Shown: piece by piece, positions 21,883 to 29,745 of the stretch
Position numbering within the stretch: position 1 is the stretch's first letter
Layout: every line of letters starts with the position of its first letter
Notes under the pieces: model-generated
Databases searched by the model: none
The model's input: only the letters and a program-made list of their open reading frames with translations
Told to the model about the DNA's origin: nothing
Source of the DNA: a bacterium
GTDB taxonomy: Bacteria; Patescibacteriota; Doudnabacteria; UBA920; VMFF01
Direction of reading: 5' to 3'
Length of the DNA stretch: 32,595 nucleotides
NCBI GenBank assembly: GCA_021811585.1
Contig: JAJZOG010000006.1
Span: 1-32,595 of the forward strand
Made by a program: the position numbers and the translations under genes

Positions 21883-24408
21883 ATGCCTGATATCCAAACT
21901 ATTTCTTTTCCGGCCATAGACATGCTGTATTTGTCTTTGGCTGTGCTGCTGGCAATTTTTTGCACAGTATTTTTTTATTTTTGGCGCAGGCACAGAAAAT
22001 ATACCAAACGGCTGCTGCCGCGCGCCAGGGCCTCGGTTTTTCTGGAAATACAGATGCCCAAGGAAAACACGGATAAATCCGAGCAGTCGCCAAGAAGCGC
22101 TGAAGAGCGCAAAGGCCTAATCGCGGTTGCCGAACAAATTTATACGACAATCTCAAAAGCAGGCGAGCATAAAGGGCTTTTCGCCAATCATGATTTTATT
22201 TCTTTTGAAATCGCCGCGGTGAACAAAAAAATTTCTTTTTACATTAACTGCCCGCGCAACCTGCGGGATCTCATAGAAAAGCAGGTGCACGCGCAGTATC
22301 CGCAAGCATACATTGAAGAAGTCCGCGCCTACAATCCTTTCAGCGGCTATAGCGAACAATCTTCAGCCGAGCTGATTTTGAAAAAATCCTATTATTATCC
22401 CTTCCGCACTTACAAGGAGATGGAATCAGATCCGCTTAATGCCATTACCAATGCGATGTCCAAGCTTGATGAAGGGGAAGGAGCTGCGGTGCAGCTGGTT
22501 ATAAGCCAGGCGCCGGCAAAATGGGCGAAAAAACCGCGCCGTGTTGCCTTGGAAATTCAGCAAGGCAAAAATCCGGAAAACGTTGACAAGGGATTTTTTT
22601 CCGGGCTTGTTGACGAGGTTTTCAAATCCGACGCCAGTCCCGATAAAAAAGATTTGAGCGGCGAGAGAATGCCCATACATCTGACGCCCATGCAGCAGGA
22701 AATGGTTAAGCGCTTTGAGGAGAAGGCGAGCAGGCCGGGATTTAAATTTAATTTGCGGCTGATCGCGTCGTCAACTTCCAAGGAAGCGGCTGAAGCGCAC
22801 ATGAGCAACATGCTTTCGTCATTCATGCAGTATTCCATGGATCCTTTCAACGGCCTGAAAGTGAAAAAGAAAAACAGCGGGACCATTATAGTGGATTTCA
22901 TACTGCGCGCTTTTCATGATTACGGCAATTCGAATATCGTAAATACCGAAGAGCTTGCCAGCATTTGGCATTTGCCGACGCCTTTTATAGAGACGCCCAA
23001 CATAAAATGGCTGCTTTCAAAAAAAGCCCAGGCGCCTTTGGATGTGCCAAAAACCGGCGTGCTTTTGGGGCAAAATGTCTATCGCGGCGTGAAAACGGAA
23101 ATTCGCATTGCGCGCGACGACCGCCGCAGGCACATGTATATTATCGGGCGCACTGGAACCGGGAAGTCCCAATGGCTCTCAAACATGGCAATTCAGGATA
23201 TTAAAAACGGCGAGGGGCTTTGCGTGGTTGATCCGCACGGCGATCTTATTGAGGATATTCTGAAACAAGTGCCTGAATCGCGCGCAAAGGATGTTATTTT
23301 ATTCGAGCCCTTTGATACCGAGAGGCCCATGGGTCTGAACATGTTGGAAGTGAAAAGCGAGGAAGAAAAGGATTTTGCGGTTCAGGAAATGATTTCAATT
23401 TTTTACAAGCTGGTTACAGACCCATCGTTCCTTGGCCCGATGTTCGAGCATTATATGCGCAATGCCATGCTCACGCTTATGGCTGACAGCGAATACCCGG
23501 GAACCATCGCGGACATACCCAGGATTTTTACAGATACGGAATTTCAAAAATATAAATCAGCCAAAGTTGCCGATCCTGTTGTCCGCAATTTTTGGGAAAA
23601 GGAAATGGCAAAAACAACCGATTACCATAAATCGGAGATGCTCGGTTATTTAATTTCCAAGGTCGGCCGTTTTGTGGAAAATTCCATGATGCGCAACATC
23701 ATCGGACAGCCGAAATCGTCTTTTGATTTCCGCGAGGTAATGGACACTGGAAAAATTTTGCTTTTGAATCTGGCAAAAGGCAAAACAGGAGAGATTAATG
23801 CGAAGCTCATCGGCTTGATCATGGTTTCCAAATTGCAGATGGCGGCGCTTTCCCGTTCGAATATTCCCGAAAGCGAGCGCAAGGATTTTTATTTGTATGT
23901 CGATGAGTTTCAGAATTTTATCACCGATTCTTTTGCCACTATCCTTTCCGAAGCCCGCAAATACCGGCTTAACCTTGTTATTGCGCACCAATATCTGGGA
24001 CAGCTGGCCCAAGGCGCGGGCGCCCAGGGCGCTGCCACGAACGATTTGCGCGATGCGGTATTTGGCAATGCCGGAACAATGGCCTGCTTCCGCATTGGCG
24101 TTGAGGACAGTGAGGTCATGGCAAAAGAATTCGCCCCTATTTTTAATGAGTTTGATCTAATAAATATTGATCGTTTTAATGCTTATGTAAAATTGATGAT
24201 AAACGGCACTGCTTCCAAACCGTTTAATCTTGCTACCCCTCCGTTAATGATCGGCGGCTCTGTGGAGATTGCCAACAGGATACGCGATCTCTCCCGCGCA
24301 AAGTACGGGCGCTCAAAAGCGGAAGTTGAAGAATATTTGCTTAGGACAAGCCAAATAGGCGAACAATCCGCTGTTTCCGGGGGCATGGAAGAGGGCAGGG
24401 AATTATAA
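21883..24408 (+). CDS. VirD4/TraG-like type IV secretion ATPase (coupling-protein family)
   Basis: An 841-aa protein with an N-terminal membrane segment (about residues 12-32), a long middle region (60-400) and a FtsK/TraG-type P-loop domain. Walker A is GRTGTGKS (422-429), Walker B LYVDEFQ with Asp674-Glu675, and the DPHGDLIEDIL block and the sensor-like GNAGTMACFRIG are present. The family moves DNA or protein across membranes as a hexamer. No relaxase, VirB4 or pilus gene accompanies it here; such solitary ATPases are frequent in Patescibacteria. One N-terminal helix instead of two, and the long pre-P-loop region, differ from classical VirD4. Confidence 0.88.
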   Translation: MPDIQTISFPAIDMLYLSLAVLLAIFCTVFFYFWRRHRKYTKRLLPRARASVFLEIQMPKENTDKSEQSPRSAEERKGLIAVAEQIYTTISKAGEHKGLFANHDFISFEIAAVNKKISFYINCPRNLRDLIEKQVHAQYPQAYIEEVRAYNPFSGYSEQSSAELILKKSYYYPFRTYKEMESDPLNAITNAMSKLDEGEGAAVQLVISQAPAKWAKKPRRVALEIQQGKNPENVDKGFFSGLVDEVFKSDASPDKKDLSGERMPIHLTPMQQEMVKRFEEKASRPGFKFNLRLIASSTSKEAAEAHMSNMLSSFMQYSMDPFNGLKVKKKNSGTIIVDFILRAFHDYGNSNIVNTEELASIWHLPTPFIETPNIKWLLSKKAQAPLDVPKTGVLLGQNVYRGVKTEIRIARDDRRRHMYIIGRTGTGKSQWLSNMAIQDIKNGEGLCVVDPHGDLIEDILKQVPESRAKDVILFEPFDTERPMGLNMLEVKSEEEKDFAVQEMISIFYKLVTDPSFLGPMFEHYMRNAMLTLMADSEYPGTIADIPRIFTDTEFQKYKSAKVADPVVRNFWEKEMAKTTDYHKSEMLGYLISKVGRFVENSMMRNIIGQPKSSFDFREVMDTGKILLLNLAKGKTGEINAKLIGLIMVSKLQMAALSRSNIPESERKDFYLYVDEFQNFITDSFATILSEARKYRLNLVIAHQYLGQLAQGAGAQGAATNDLRDAVFGNAGTMACFRIGVEDSEVMAKEFAPIFNEFDLINIDRFNAYVKLMINGTASKPFNLATPPLMIGGSVEIANRIRDLSRAKYGRSKAEVEEYLLRTSQIGEQSAVSGGMEEGREL

Positions 24409-24478
24409 AATTTGAATTATCCTCAGTTAATCCTCAATTTAATCCCAAATCAGAGTTTTCTCGTGATTAAGTTTTTGT

Positions 24479-24484
24479 TATAAT
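24479..24484 (+). promoter_or_regulatory. Candidate -10 element
   Basis: Consensus TATAAT with a poor -35 (TTTTCT near 24456). It would give a leader of about 80 nt to the gene at 24572. Confidence 0.4.
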
Positions 24485-24571
24485 TGCCATTGCGATGCCA
24501 TCGTGGCTTTGATACAAAAATAAAAGAAGATCGCAAAATAAAAACAAAATAAAACAAATTAAAGGAAAAAT

Positions 24572-25213
24572 ATGGACAAATTATCGAACCTAGCCCTAAT
24601 TTCCCAAATGATTGAATCCGCGGAAAAAAACATCCAATCCGCAAAACAGCTTCTCCGGGAGATGATGGGCGGCAAGGAAATAAACTACGGCGGCGCAAGC
24701 GGGGCGGCGCCAAACCTGAGCGAGAAAGCGCAGGTGCTTTCAATTTCAGAGGGGGGCAAAATTATTGAGGGAGTTTTTGACGGCCAGAACATGATCGGGC
24801 CGGATAGCAAGCAATATCCAGTGCCGGCAAATTATGCTTCGAAAAGCAAACTTGTGGAGGGCGACGTCTTAAAGCTTACAATTGCGGATGACGGTTCTTT
24901 TATTTATAAGCAAATAGGGCCTGTGGAACGCAGAAAAATTATTGGAACGCTATCAAAGGATGAAAAAGGCGAGTATAAAGTTGTCGCTGAAGGCAGGCCT
25001 TATAAGGTTTTGCTCGCATCGATAACATATTTTAAGGCCGAAGCAGGAGACGATATAACTATTGTTGTGCCCAAGGATCACGAAAGCCAGTGGGCAGCGG
25101 TTGAAAATGTCATTAAAAAAACGGAAAATCCCGCTGATGCTGAAATGAGCGCCGGCGGCATAGGAGAAGGGCAAAAGACATCCTCAGATGAAGAAGAAAT
25201 GGACGAAATCTAA
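24572..25213 (+). CDS. Acidic protein, probably Patescibacteria-specific, unknown
   Basis: A 213-aa soluble protein. A short helical N-terminus (residues 5-33) leads to a Gly-rich linker, then a beta-rich central domain (about 55-165: EGVFDGQNMIGPDSKQYPVP, NYASKSKLVEGDVLKLTI, FIYKQIGPVERRKIIGTL) and an acidic disordered tail (SSDEEEMDEI). I recall closely similar proteins in Parcubacteria genomes but no function for them. The central part could be an OB-like fold. AAAGGA precedes the ATG. Its end overlaps the GtrA gene by 26 nt. Confidence 0.75.
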   Translation: MDKLSNLALISQMIESAEKNIQSAKQLLREMMGGKEINYGGASGAAPNLSEKAQVLSISEGGKIIEGVFDGQNMIGPDSKQYPVPANYASKSKLVEGDVLKLTIADDGSFIYKQIGPVERRKIIGTLSKDEKGEYKVVAEGRPYKVLLASITYFKAEAGDDITIVVPKDHESQWAAVENVIKKTENPADAEMSAGGIGEGQKTSSDEEEMDEI

Positions 25214-25652
25214 ATTATTCCGGGAGGCCTATAAATTCATATTGGTCGGCATTTTGAACACCGCTCTGGATCTCCTGGTGCTGAATTTGCTAATAGCGAT
25301 AACGCACAGGGGTTCAAAAGGTTTTTACTATTCTTTTTTTAAGGGCGTGGGATTTATTGTTGCCTTGGTGAACAGTTATTTTATGAACAAGGTTTGGACA
25401 TTTGCTTCGCGAAAAAGCAAAAGGGCTTTTGAATTCGGCCAGTTTGCCGTTGTGAGCATTTTGAGCTTGCTTGTGAATGTTTTGTCTTCCTCGTACTTGG
25501 TAAATAATTTCCAGGCGCCTTACGGCCTGATTCGGTACTGGCCGTCGATTGCGGCTGTTGTGGGCACTGCCGCAAGCTTTGTTTTGAATTTTTTGGGCTA
25601 CAAGTTTTTCGTTTTCAAAAAAGAGAAAACAGAGCTCCTGCCGCCGGCCTAG
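25188..25652 (+). CDS. GtrA-like membrane protein
   Basis: A 154-aa protein with four membrane helices in the GtrA/DPMS pattern: FREAYKFILVGILNTALDLLVLN, GVGFIVALVNSYFMNKVWTF (the conserved NSY..N..WTF), FGQFAVVSILSLLVNVL, and ASFVLNFLGYKFFVF. GtrA-type proteins are thought to flip or support polyprenyl-linked sugars in surface glycan modification. It starts inside the preceding gene (26-nt overlap). No glycosyltransferase is adjacent, though the dTDP-sugar genes lie elsewhere in the window. Confidence 0.88.
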   Translation: MKKKWTKSKLFREAYKFILVGILNTALDLLVLNLLIAITHRGSKGFYYSFFKGVGFIVALVNSYFMNKVWTFASRKSKRAFEFGQFAVVSILSLLVNVLSSSYLVNNFQAPYGLIRYWPSIAAVVGTAASFVLNFLGYKFFVFKKEKTELLPPA

Positions 25653-25689
25653 TTTGCGCGTTCGCGGCGCGGAGCACCTTTGCGCTTTG

Positions 25690-25698
25690 TGCTATACT
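25690..25698 (+). promoter_or_regulatory. Extended -10 promoter of dnaX, leaderless type
   Basis: TGCTATACT at 25690-25698, then 6 nt (TAAGGC) to ATG 25705. No -35 at the usual spacing. Confidence 0.6.
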
Positions 25699-25704
25699 TA
25701 AGGC

Positions 25705-27231
25705 ATGAGTTCATTGTATAGAAATTACCGGCCGCGGACTTTTTCCGAAGTGGTGGGCCAGGAGCACACAAAGCAAACCTTGCGAAACTCGGTGCAGGCC
25801 GGGTCTTTCGGGCATGCTTATTTGTTTTCAGGGCCGCGCGGCACAGGCAAAACATCGCTGGCGCGAATTTTGGCGCGTGCAATTAATTGCGAGAATCCGC
25901 AAAAAGGCGAGCCCTGCAACGGGTGCGATATTTGCCGGCAGTTTTTAAGCGGCACTGGTTTGGATTTGGTGGAGATTGATGCGGCTTCAAACACAGGAGT
26001 GGAGAATATCCGCGAGATCATTGAAAATTTAAAATTCAGCCCCACGCAGGCGAAATACAAAGTTTTTATAATAGACGAAGTGCACATGCTTTCCAAGGGA
26101 GCTTTTAACGCGCTACTCAAGACCTTGGAAGAGCCGCCAAAGCACGCGGTTTTCATTCTGGCAACAACCGAGGCGCACAAAATTCCGCTGACAGTGGTTT
26201 CGCGCACGCAGCGCTATGATTTCAGAAAAATAGAAAATGCTAAAATTTTCGAGCATCTTAAGTTTGTCGCCAAAAAAGAAAAAATCAAAATTGACGATGA
26301 AAGCTTGCAGTTGGTTGCCAATGCTTCCGAGGGGAGCTTGCGCGATGCGCTTTCGATTTTGGAAAAATTGTCGGCTTTCGGGGCAGTCGATTTGGCGCAA
26401 ACAGAACAGTTATTGGGAATAGTGAATGTTGCTGCTTGTCAGAAGTTGCTTGATTTGCTGGCGCAGAAGTCGGCGCGCGGCGCACTGGAATTCATCTCGA
26501 AAATATTTGCCGACGGCACTGATCCGATCCAGTTTAACAAGGATTTCCTGGAATACCTCCGCAAGGTTTTACTCGTCTCCATGGGCGGTGATTTTGCTTT
26601 TGCGCTGGATAAAACACAGCTGGCAGAGCTTGGGAAACAGGCAAAAAATATCCGCCCGGCACAGTTGCTCCACATTATTCGCCTGTTTCTGCGTGCAAAC
26701 AAGGATTTTCAAATAAGTCCGAGCGACGATTTGCCTATACAGATAGCTATTGCGGAAGCGTGCTTGGATACAAGCAGTGCGCCAAACCGCGGCGCTTCAA
26801 ACCAAAGCCAAACAGAAAACAATCCTCCCGAAACCGCTCAAAAAAAAAGCCCTGAAAGCGAAACCGTGGCAAACGAAAATATTTCCAAAGCGGAAGCGGA
26901 TGAATTTTCCGCCGCGCCCGTAAACGAGGACGCGGTGCTTGCCGCATGGCCCGCCATAATGGAGCAGATTAAAGAACAGAAGAGCACATTTTTCATAGTC
27001 ATGAAAAATGTTTCTGTTGCAAGCGCGCGCGGCAATATTTTGGAAATAAAATGCTCTTACAAATTCCACAAAGACAGCATTGATAAAAATAAAGAAGTAA
27101 TTGCCGGAATACTGCGCGAAAGGTTTGGCGCGAATTTCCGGATTAACGCCGTACTGGAAAAGAAAAAATCCGACGAGCTCGGAGATGCTTCCTCGCTGGC
27201 AGTGGAAATTTTCGGCAACGAAGCAGCGTAA
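25705..27231 (+). CDS. dnaX: DNA polymerase III subunit tau/gamma
   Basis: Clamp-loader ATPase. The 508-aa protein begins SSLYRNYRPRTFSEVVGQEH; Walker A is GPRGTGKT (43-50), zinc ligands are Cys62, 71, 74 and 77, Walker B is IIDEVHML (122-129) and the sensor region is SRTQRYDF (usually SRCQ). Domain III follows to about residue 360. A low-complexity linker (Gln, Glu, Ser, Ala) precedes a C-terminal domain (about 410-500: AAWPAIMEQIKEQKSTFFIV, FGANFRINAVLEKK). The linker contains an A9 run whose -1 frame stops two codons later, predicting a 383-aa gamma-like form. An extended -10 promoter lies 6 nt upstream. Confidence 0.95.
   Translation: MSSLYRNYRPRTFSEVVGQEHTKQTLRNSVQAGSFGHAYLFSGPRGTGKTSLARILARAINCENPQKGEPCNGCDICRQFLSGTGLDLVEIDAASNTGVENIREIIENLKFSPTQAKYKVFIIDEVHMLSKGAFNALLKTLEEPPKHAVFILATTEAHKIPLTVVSRTQRYDFRKIENAKIFEHLKFVAKKEKIKIDDESLQLVANASEGSLRDALSILEKLSAFGAVDLAQTEQLLGIVNVAACQKLLDLLAQKSARGALEFISKIFADGTDPIQFNKDFLEYLRKVLLVSMGGDFAFALDKTQLAELGKQAKNIRPAQLLHIIRLFLRANKDFQISPSDDLPIQIAIAEACLDTSSAPNRGASNQSQTENNPPETAQKKSPESETVANENISKAEADEFSAAPVNEDAVLAAWPAIMEQIKEQKSTFFIVMKNVSVASARGNILEIKCSYKFHKDSIDKNKEVIAGILRERFGANFRINAVLEKKKSDELGDASSLAVEIFGNEAA
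26840..26855 (+). promoter_or_regulatory. A9 slippery sequence with immediate -1 stop in dnaX
   Basis: Nine A residues (26840-26848) are read CAA AAA AAA AGC, with the in-frame heptamer A AAA AAA. A -1 shift gives AAG CCC TGA, with TGA at 26853-26855. The site sits at codons 379-382, in the linker between the clamp-loader core and the tau-specific C-terminal domain, the place where Escherichia coli and Thermus thermophilus dnaX make gamma. GCGGAA/TTCCGC about 50 nt downstream is the only stem seen. Confidence 0.7.
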
Positions 27232-27260
27232 TTTTTTATCTCAAATACCTATTTAAAAAA

Positions 27261-27372
27261 TTTCATGAGCACGGGCAAAATAAATGCGCAATTAATGCGC
27301 ATTTTAATATATGACACAAAGATACGGGCGCAACCGAACTGGACAAAAGCGCAAATAGCGAGGCTCATGAAA
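27261..27372. repeat. Inverted repeat bracketing the dnaX-htrA convergent gap
   Basis: TTTCATGAGC (27261-27270) and GCTCATGAAA (27363-27372) are perfect 10-bp inverted copies 92 nt apart. The space holds the dnaX terminator-like hairpin and several GCGCAA copies. No gene is seen between 27232 and 27444. Confidence 0.5.
27282..27305 (+). terminator. Probable terminator after dnaX
   Basis: AAATGCGCA (27282-27290) pairs with TGCGCATTT (27296-27304), loop ATTAA, followed by a short T-rich stretch. Confidence 0.55.
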
Positions 27373-27444
27373 AAACCGTAGCGAGCGCGCTAAAGCGCGG
27401 CAAAAAGTTAAAAGAGAAATGCACAAGCCAAGCGCAGTTTGCGG

Positions 27445-28416
27445 CTATCTTCCGATAGCGTTTTTAACAACGGCTTTTACAGTATTGATAGGTATTGAAA
27501 AACCGATGTTGTTGGATCCTTGCACTGTCGCGACGTTTATTCCCACAATATTGCCGTTCAAATCTATTAACGGGCCGCCCGAATTCCCGGGGTTAATTGC
27601 CGCATCTGTTTGAATTACTCCTGTAAGCGTCTCCAGGTTTCCATTTTCATCCGATGCCTGAATTGTGCGGTTTAGGCCTGAAACCACTCCCAGCGAAACA
27701 GAATTATTGTATTGCCCCAACGCATTGCCTATGGCAATAACCGTCTGACCAAGCTGAAGCGTTGAAGAATCGCCGAAAATAACCGGCTTAAATCCTGATC
27801 CGGCAATTTTTATAATGGCAATATCGTTATTGGGATCCCTGTATATTACCTGCGCGGTTTCCTGCTTGCCATTTGAGAGCAGAACAGTGTAGCTTGCGGT
27901 TGTGTCCGCAACCACATGTCTGTTTGTCAGAATATATCCGTCAGACGAAATTATAAACCCGGTTCCAGCGCCAACTTCCTGAGATTTCGTCTGCCCGGTT
28001 GGCACATAGACAGGAATTTGTACGCCTGAATTTTGGAAAAAGGGGTCGTCGCCAAAAGGATTTTGATAGACAACTCTGTATTGCGGAACGTCTTTTGAAA
28101 TTACCACCGAAACCACCGAAGGCACTACTTGCGCAACAGCTTCTGTTGCCATTTGGCTTTGGGATTTCTGTTCCACCTGCTGGCGATTGGCAATTTCTTT
28201 TAGTGAAAGAGCCGAGGAGTTGCCTTGCGTGGTTACGGAATCCAGCGCCGAACGCAAGCCGGATATTTGCTTTTGCAGAGCTTCTATTTTCGCATTGTAA
28301 TCGTTTTGGGTTGCTTTTTCCTGCCCGCGCGCCCAATAAATTCCCGCGCCACCGGCGCCGGCAAAGAGAACGGCAACCAGCAAATATGGTATGAGTTTTT
28401 TAATCATGGTTTTCAT
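27445..28416 (-). CDS. HtrA/DegP-type serine protease without PDZ domain
   Basis: A 323-aa protease. An N-terminal anchor or signal (about residues 8-27) is followed by a Gln/Lys coiled coil (33-60), then the trypsin-fold domain with an intact triad: His167 (TNRHVV), Asp198 (PNNDIAIIKI) and Ser279 (GNSGGPLID). The chain ends right after the protease domain (VKAVVKNAIGR), where HtrA, DegP and DegS normally have one or two PDZ domains. It is thus an active-looking protease lacking its substrate sensor, while the PDZ protein at 1480-2616 lacks catalysis. ATG 28407 is an alternative start. Confidence 0.92.
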   Translation of the reverse strand: MKTMIKKLIPYLLVAVLFAGAGGAGIYWARGQEKATQNDYNAKIEALQKQISGLRSALDSVTTQGNSSALSLKEIANRQQVEQKSQSQMATEAVAQVVPSVVSVVISKDVPQYRVVYQNPFGDDPFFQNSGVQIPVYVPTGQTKSQEVGAGTGFIISSDGYILTNRHVVADTTASYTVLLSNGKQETAQVIYRDPNNDIAIIKIAGSGFKPVIFGDSSTLQLGQTVIAIGNALGQYNNSVSLGVVSGLNRTIQASDENGNLETLTGVIQTDAAINPGNSGGPLIDLNGNIVGINVATVQGSNNIGFSIPINTVKAVVKNAIGR

Positions 28417-28508
28417 GCTTATATTTTAAAAAACGTTAAAGATTTTTTCAAGCACCTGCCAATGCTGCCTATTAAATATACATTGAAATTTCGCCGAATA
28501 TTTCATTA

Positions 28509-28517
28509 TGATATACT
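28509..28517 (+). promoter_or_regulatory. Extended -10 promoter of the CYTH gene, leaderless type
   Basis: TGATATACT at 28509-28517, then 6 nt to ATG 28524. No -35 at normal spacing. Confidence 0.6.
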
Positions 28518-28523
28518 GTGGAT

Positions 28524-29114
28524 ATGAAAGAAATTGAAGTAAAGGCAAAGATTAAAAATAAAGCACTGGTTTTGGGAAATTTGAAGAAACTTGGCTGCAA
28601 AATGTCGCAGCAAATATTCCAAAAAGACGATATTTTCGTGCCGCAGGATGTACGGGAGGTTCCCACGGAAATAGGCGTACCGGTTTTGCGCATCCGCAAA
28701 AACGGCACAAAAAACGTTTTAACTTTGAAAATGCGCCTGAGTAATGGTTTGGATAAATTGGAAAAAGAAACGGAAATTTCCGATCCCAAAGCCATGGAGG
28801 GAATTATTCTGGCGCTTGGGTTTAAAAAAATATCCACAGTTTTCAAAGCGAGGATTAAAAGCAAGTATAAAAATTGGGAGGTTTGCATTGATGAAGTTGA
28901 AGGGCTGGGCCCGTTTATAGAAGTGGAAGAATTATCCGAAGATGGCGATAGTGAGAAAATCCAGAAAAATCTTTTTGCCTTTTTGAAGGGCTTGGGCGTA
29001 AGGGACCAAGACCGCGAGCATCATGGCTATGATGTTCTGCTCTATTTCAAGTCCAAGAAAAAGTTCAAGTCCGGGAAAAAGCAGGCAAAAGGGCGTGCGA
29101 TAAAAATTAAATGA
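28524..29114 (+). CDS. CYTH domain protein (class IV adenylate cyclase / triphosphatase family)
   Basis: A 196-aa protein. The N-terminus KEIEVKAKI has the ExExK metal and triphosphate motif of CYTH tunnel enzymes; further charged strands follow (LRIRKNGTKNVLTLKMRL, KLEKETEI, KARIKSKYKNWEVCIDEVEGLG, FIEVEEL) and a Lys-rich tail. CYTH proteins hydrolyse inorganic or thiamine triphosphate, or make cAMP (CyaB). The ending DREHHGYDVLL is like that of CyaB-type members. The substrate cannot be decided from sequence. The stop overlaps an in-frame ATG of the next gene. Confidence 0.88.
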   Translation: MKEIEVKAKIKNKALVLGNLKKLGCKMSQQIFQKDDIFVPQDVREVPTEIGVPVLRIRKNGTKNVLTLKMRLSNGLDKLEKETEISDPKAMEGIILALGFKKISTVFKARIKSKYKNWEVCIDEVEGLGPFIEVEELSEDGDSEKIQKNLFAFLKGLGVRDQDREHHGYDVLLYFKSKKKFKSGKKQAKGRAIKIK

Positions 29115-29125
29115 AAGGAATTATT

Positions 29126-29704
29126 ATGGAAACCCAAATTGACAAAGATAAAACAGCGCTGGTTGTAATTGATCTTCAAAAAGGGATTGCCGGCATGGAT
29201 GTGAAGCCGCACGCGGCGGCAGAAGTGATTGCCAATTCCGCGAAGATTGCCGATGCTTTCCGCAAAAACAAGATGCCCGTGTTTTTGGTACACGTGGGAG
29301 CATCCCAGGACGGAAAGGATCGCTTGAATCCTATTGTTGACAGCCCAAATCCATGGGGAAACAGAACGCCATCCGAGGATTGGAGCGATATAGTGCCGGA
29401 GATGGGGCCGGAGCAGGGCGACCAGGTAATTTTAAAAAAACAGTGGGGCGCATTTTACGGCACTGATTTGGATTTGCAGTTGAGACGGCGCGGAATCAAT
29501 ACCATTGTCTTATGCGGCATTTCCACGAACATAGGCGTGGAAAGCACGGCGCGTTTCGCGTTTGAATACGGGTATCAGCAAATTTTTATTGAGGACGCCT
29601 GCTCGGCAATGTCCGCAGACCAGCATAAAAGCACCGTTAAAAATATTTTTGCCAGAATAGGCAGGGTGCGCACCACTCAAGATATTTTGGATGCGTTGGC
29701 ATAA
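29126..29704 (+). CDS. YecD-type isochorismatase-fold hydrolase lacking the active-site Cys
   Basis: A 192-aa protein closely like Escherichia coli YecD as I recall it: KTALVVIDLQKGIAG with the catalytic Asp, KKQWGAFYGTDLDLQLRRRG with the Lys, and LCGISTNIGVESTARFAFEYG. Most cysteine hydrolases of this fold have Cys where this chain has Gly (TNIGVE), so it may work like isochorismatases, which lack that Cys, or on an unknown substrate. I start at ATG 29126 because AAAGGA lies 6 nt before it; an ATG at 29111 overlaps the CYTH stop. Confidence 0.9.
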   Translation: METQIDKDKTALVVIDLQKGIAGMDVKPHAAAEVIANSAKIADAFRKNKMPVFLVHVGASQDGKDRLNPIVDSPNPWGNRTPSEDWSDIVPEMGPEQGDQVILKKQWGAFYGTDLDLQLRRRGINTIVLCGISTNIGVESTARFAFEYGYQQIFIEDACSAMSADQHKSTVKNIFARIGRVRTTQDILDALA

Positions 29705-29714
29705 AGGCACTATT

Positions 29715-29744
29715 TTGGTAAGCTTTTAATTGGTAAGCTTTTAA
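29715..29744. repeat. Perfect 15-nt tandem duplication
   Basis: TTGGTAAGCTTTTAA occurs twice in a row (29715-29729, 29730-29744), ending one base before the ATG of the Nudix gene. It replaces the normal ribosome-binding region. Confidence 0.9.
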
Positions 29745-29745
29745 T

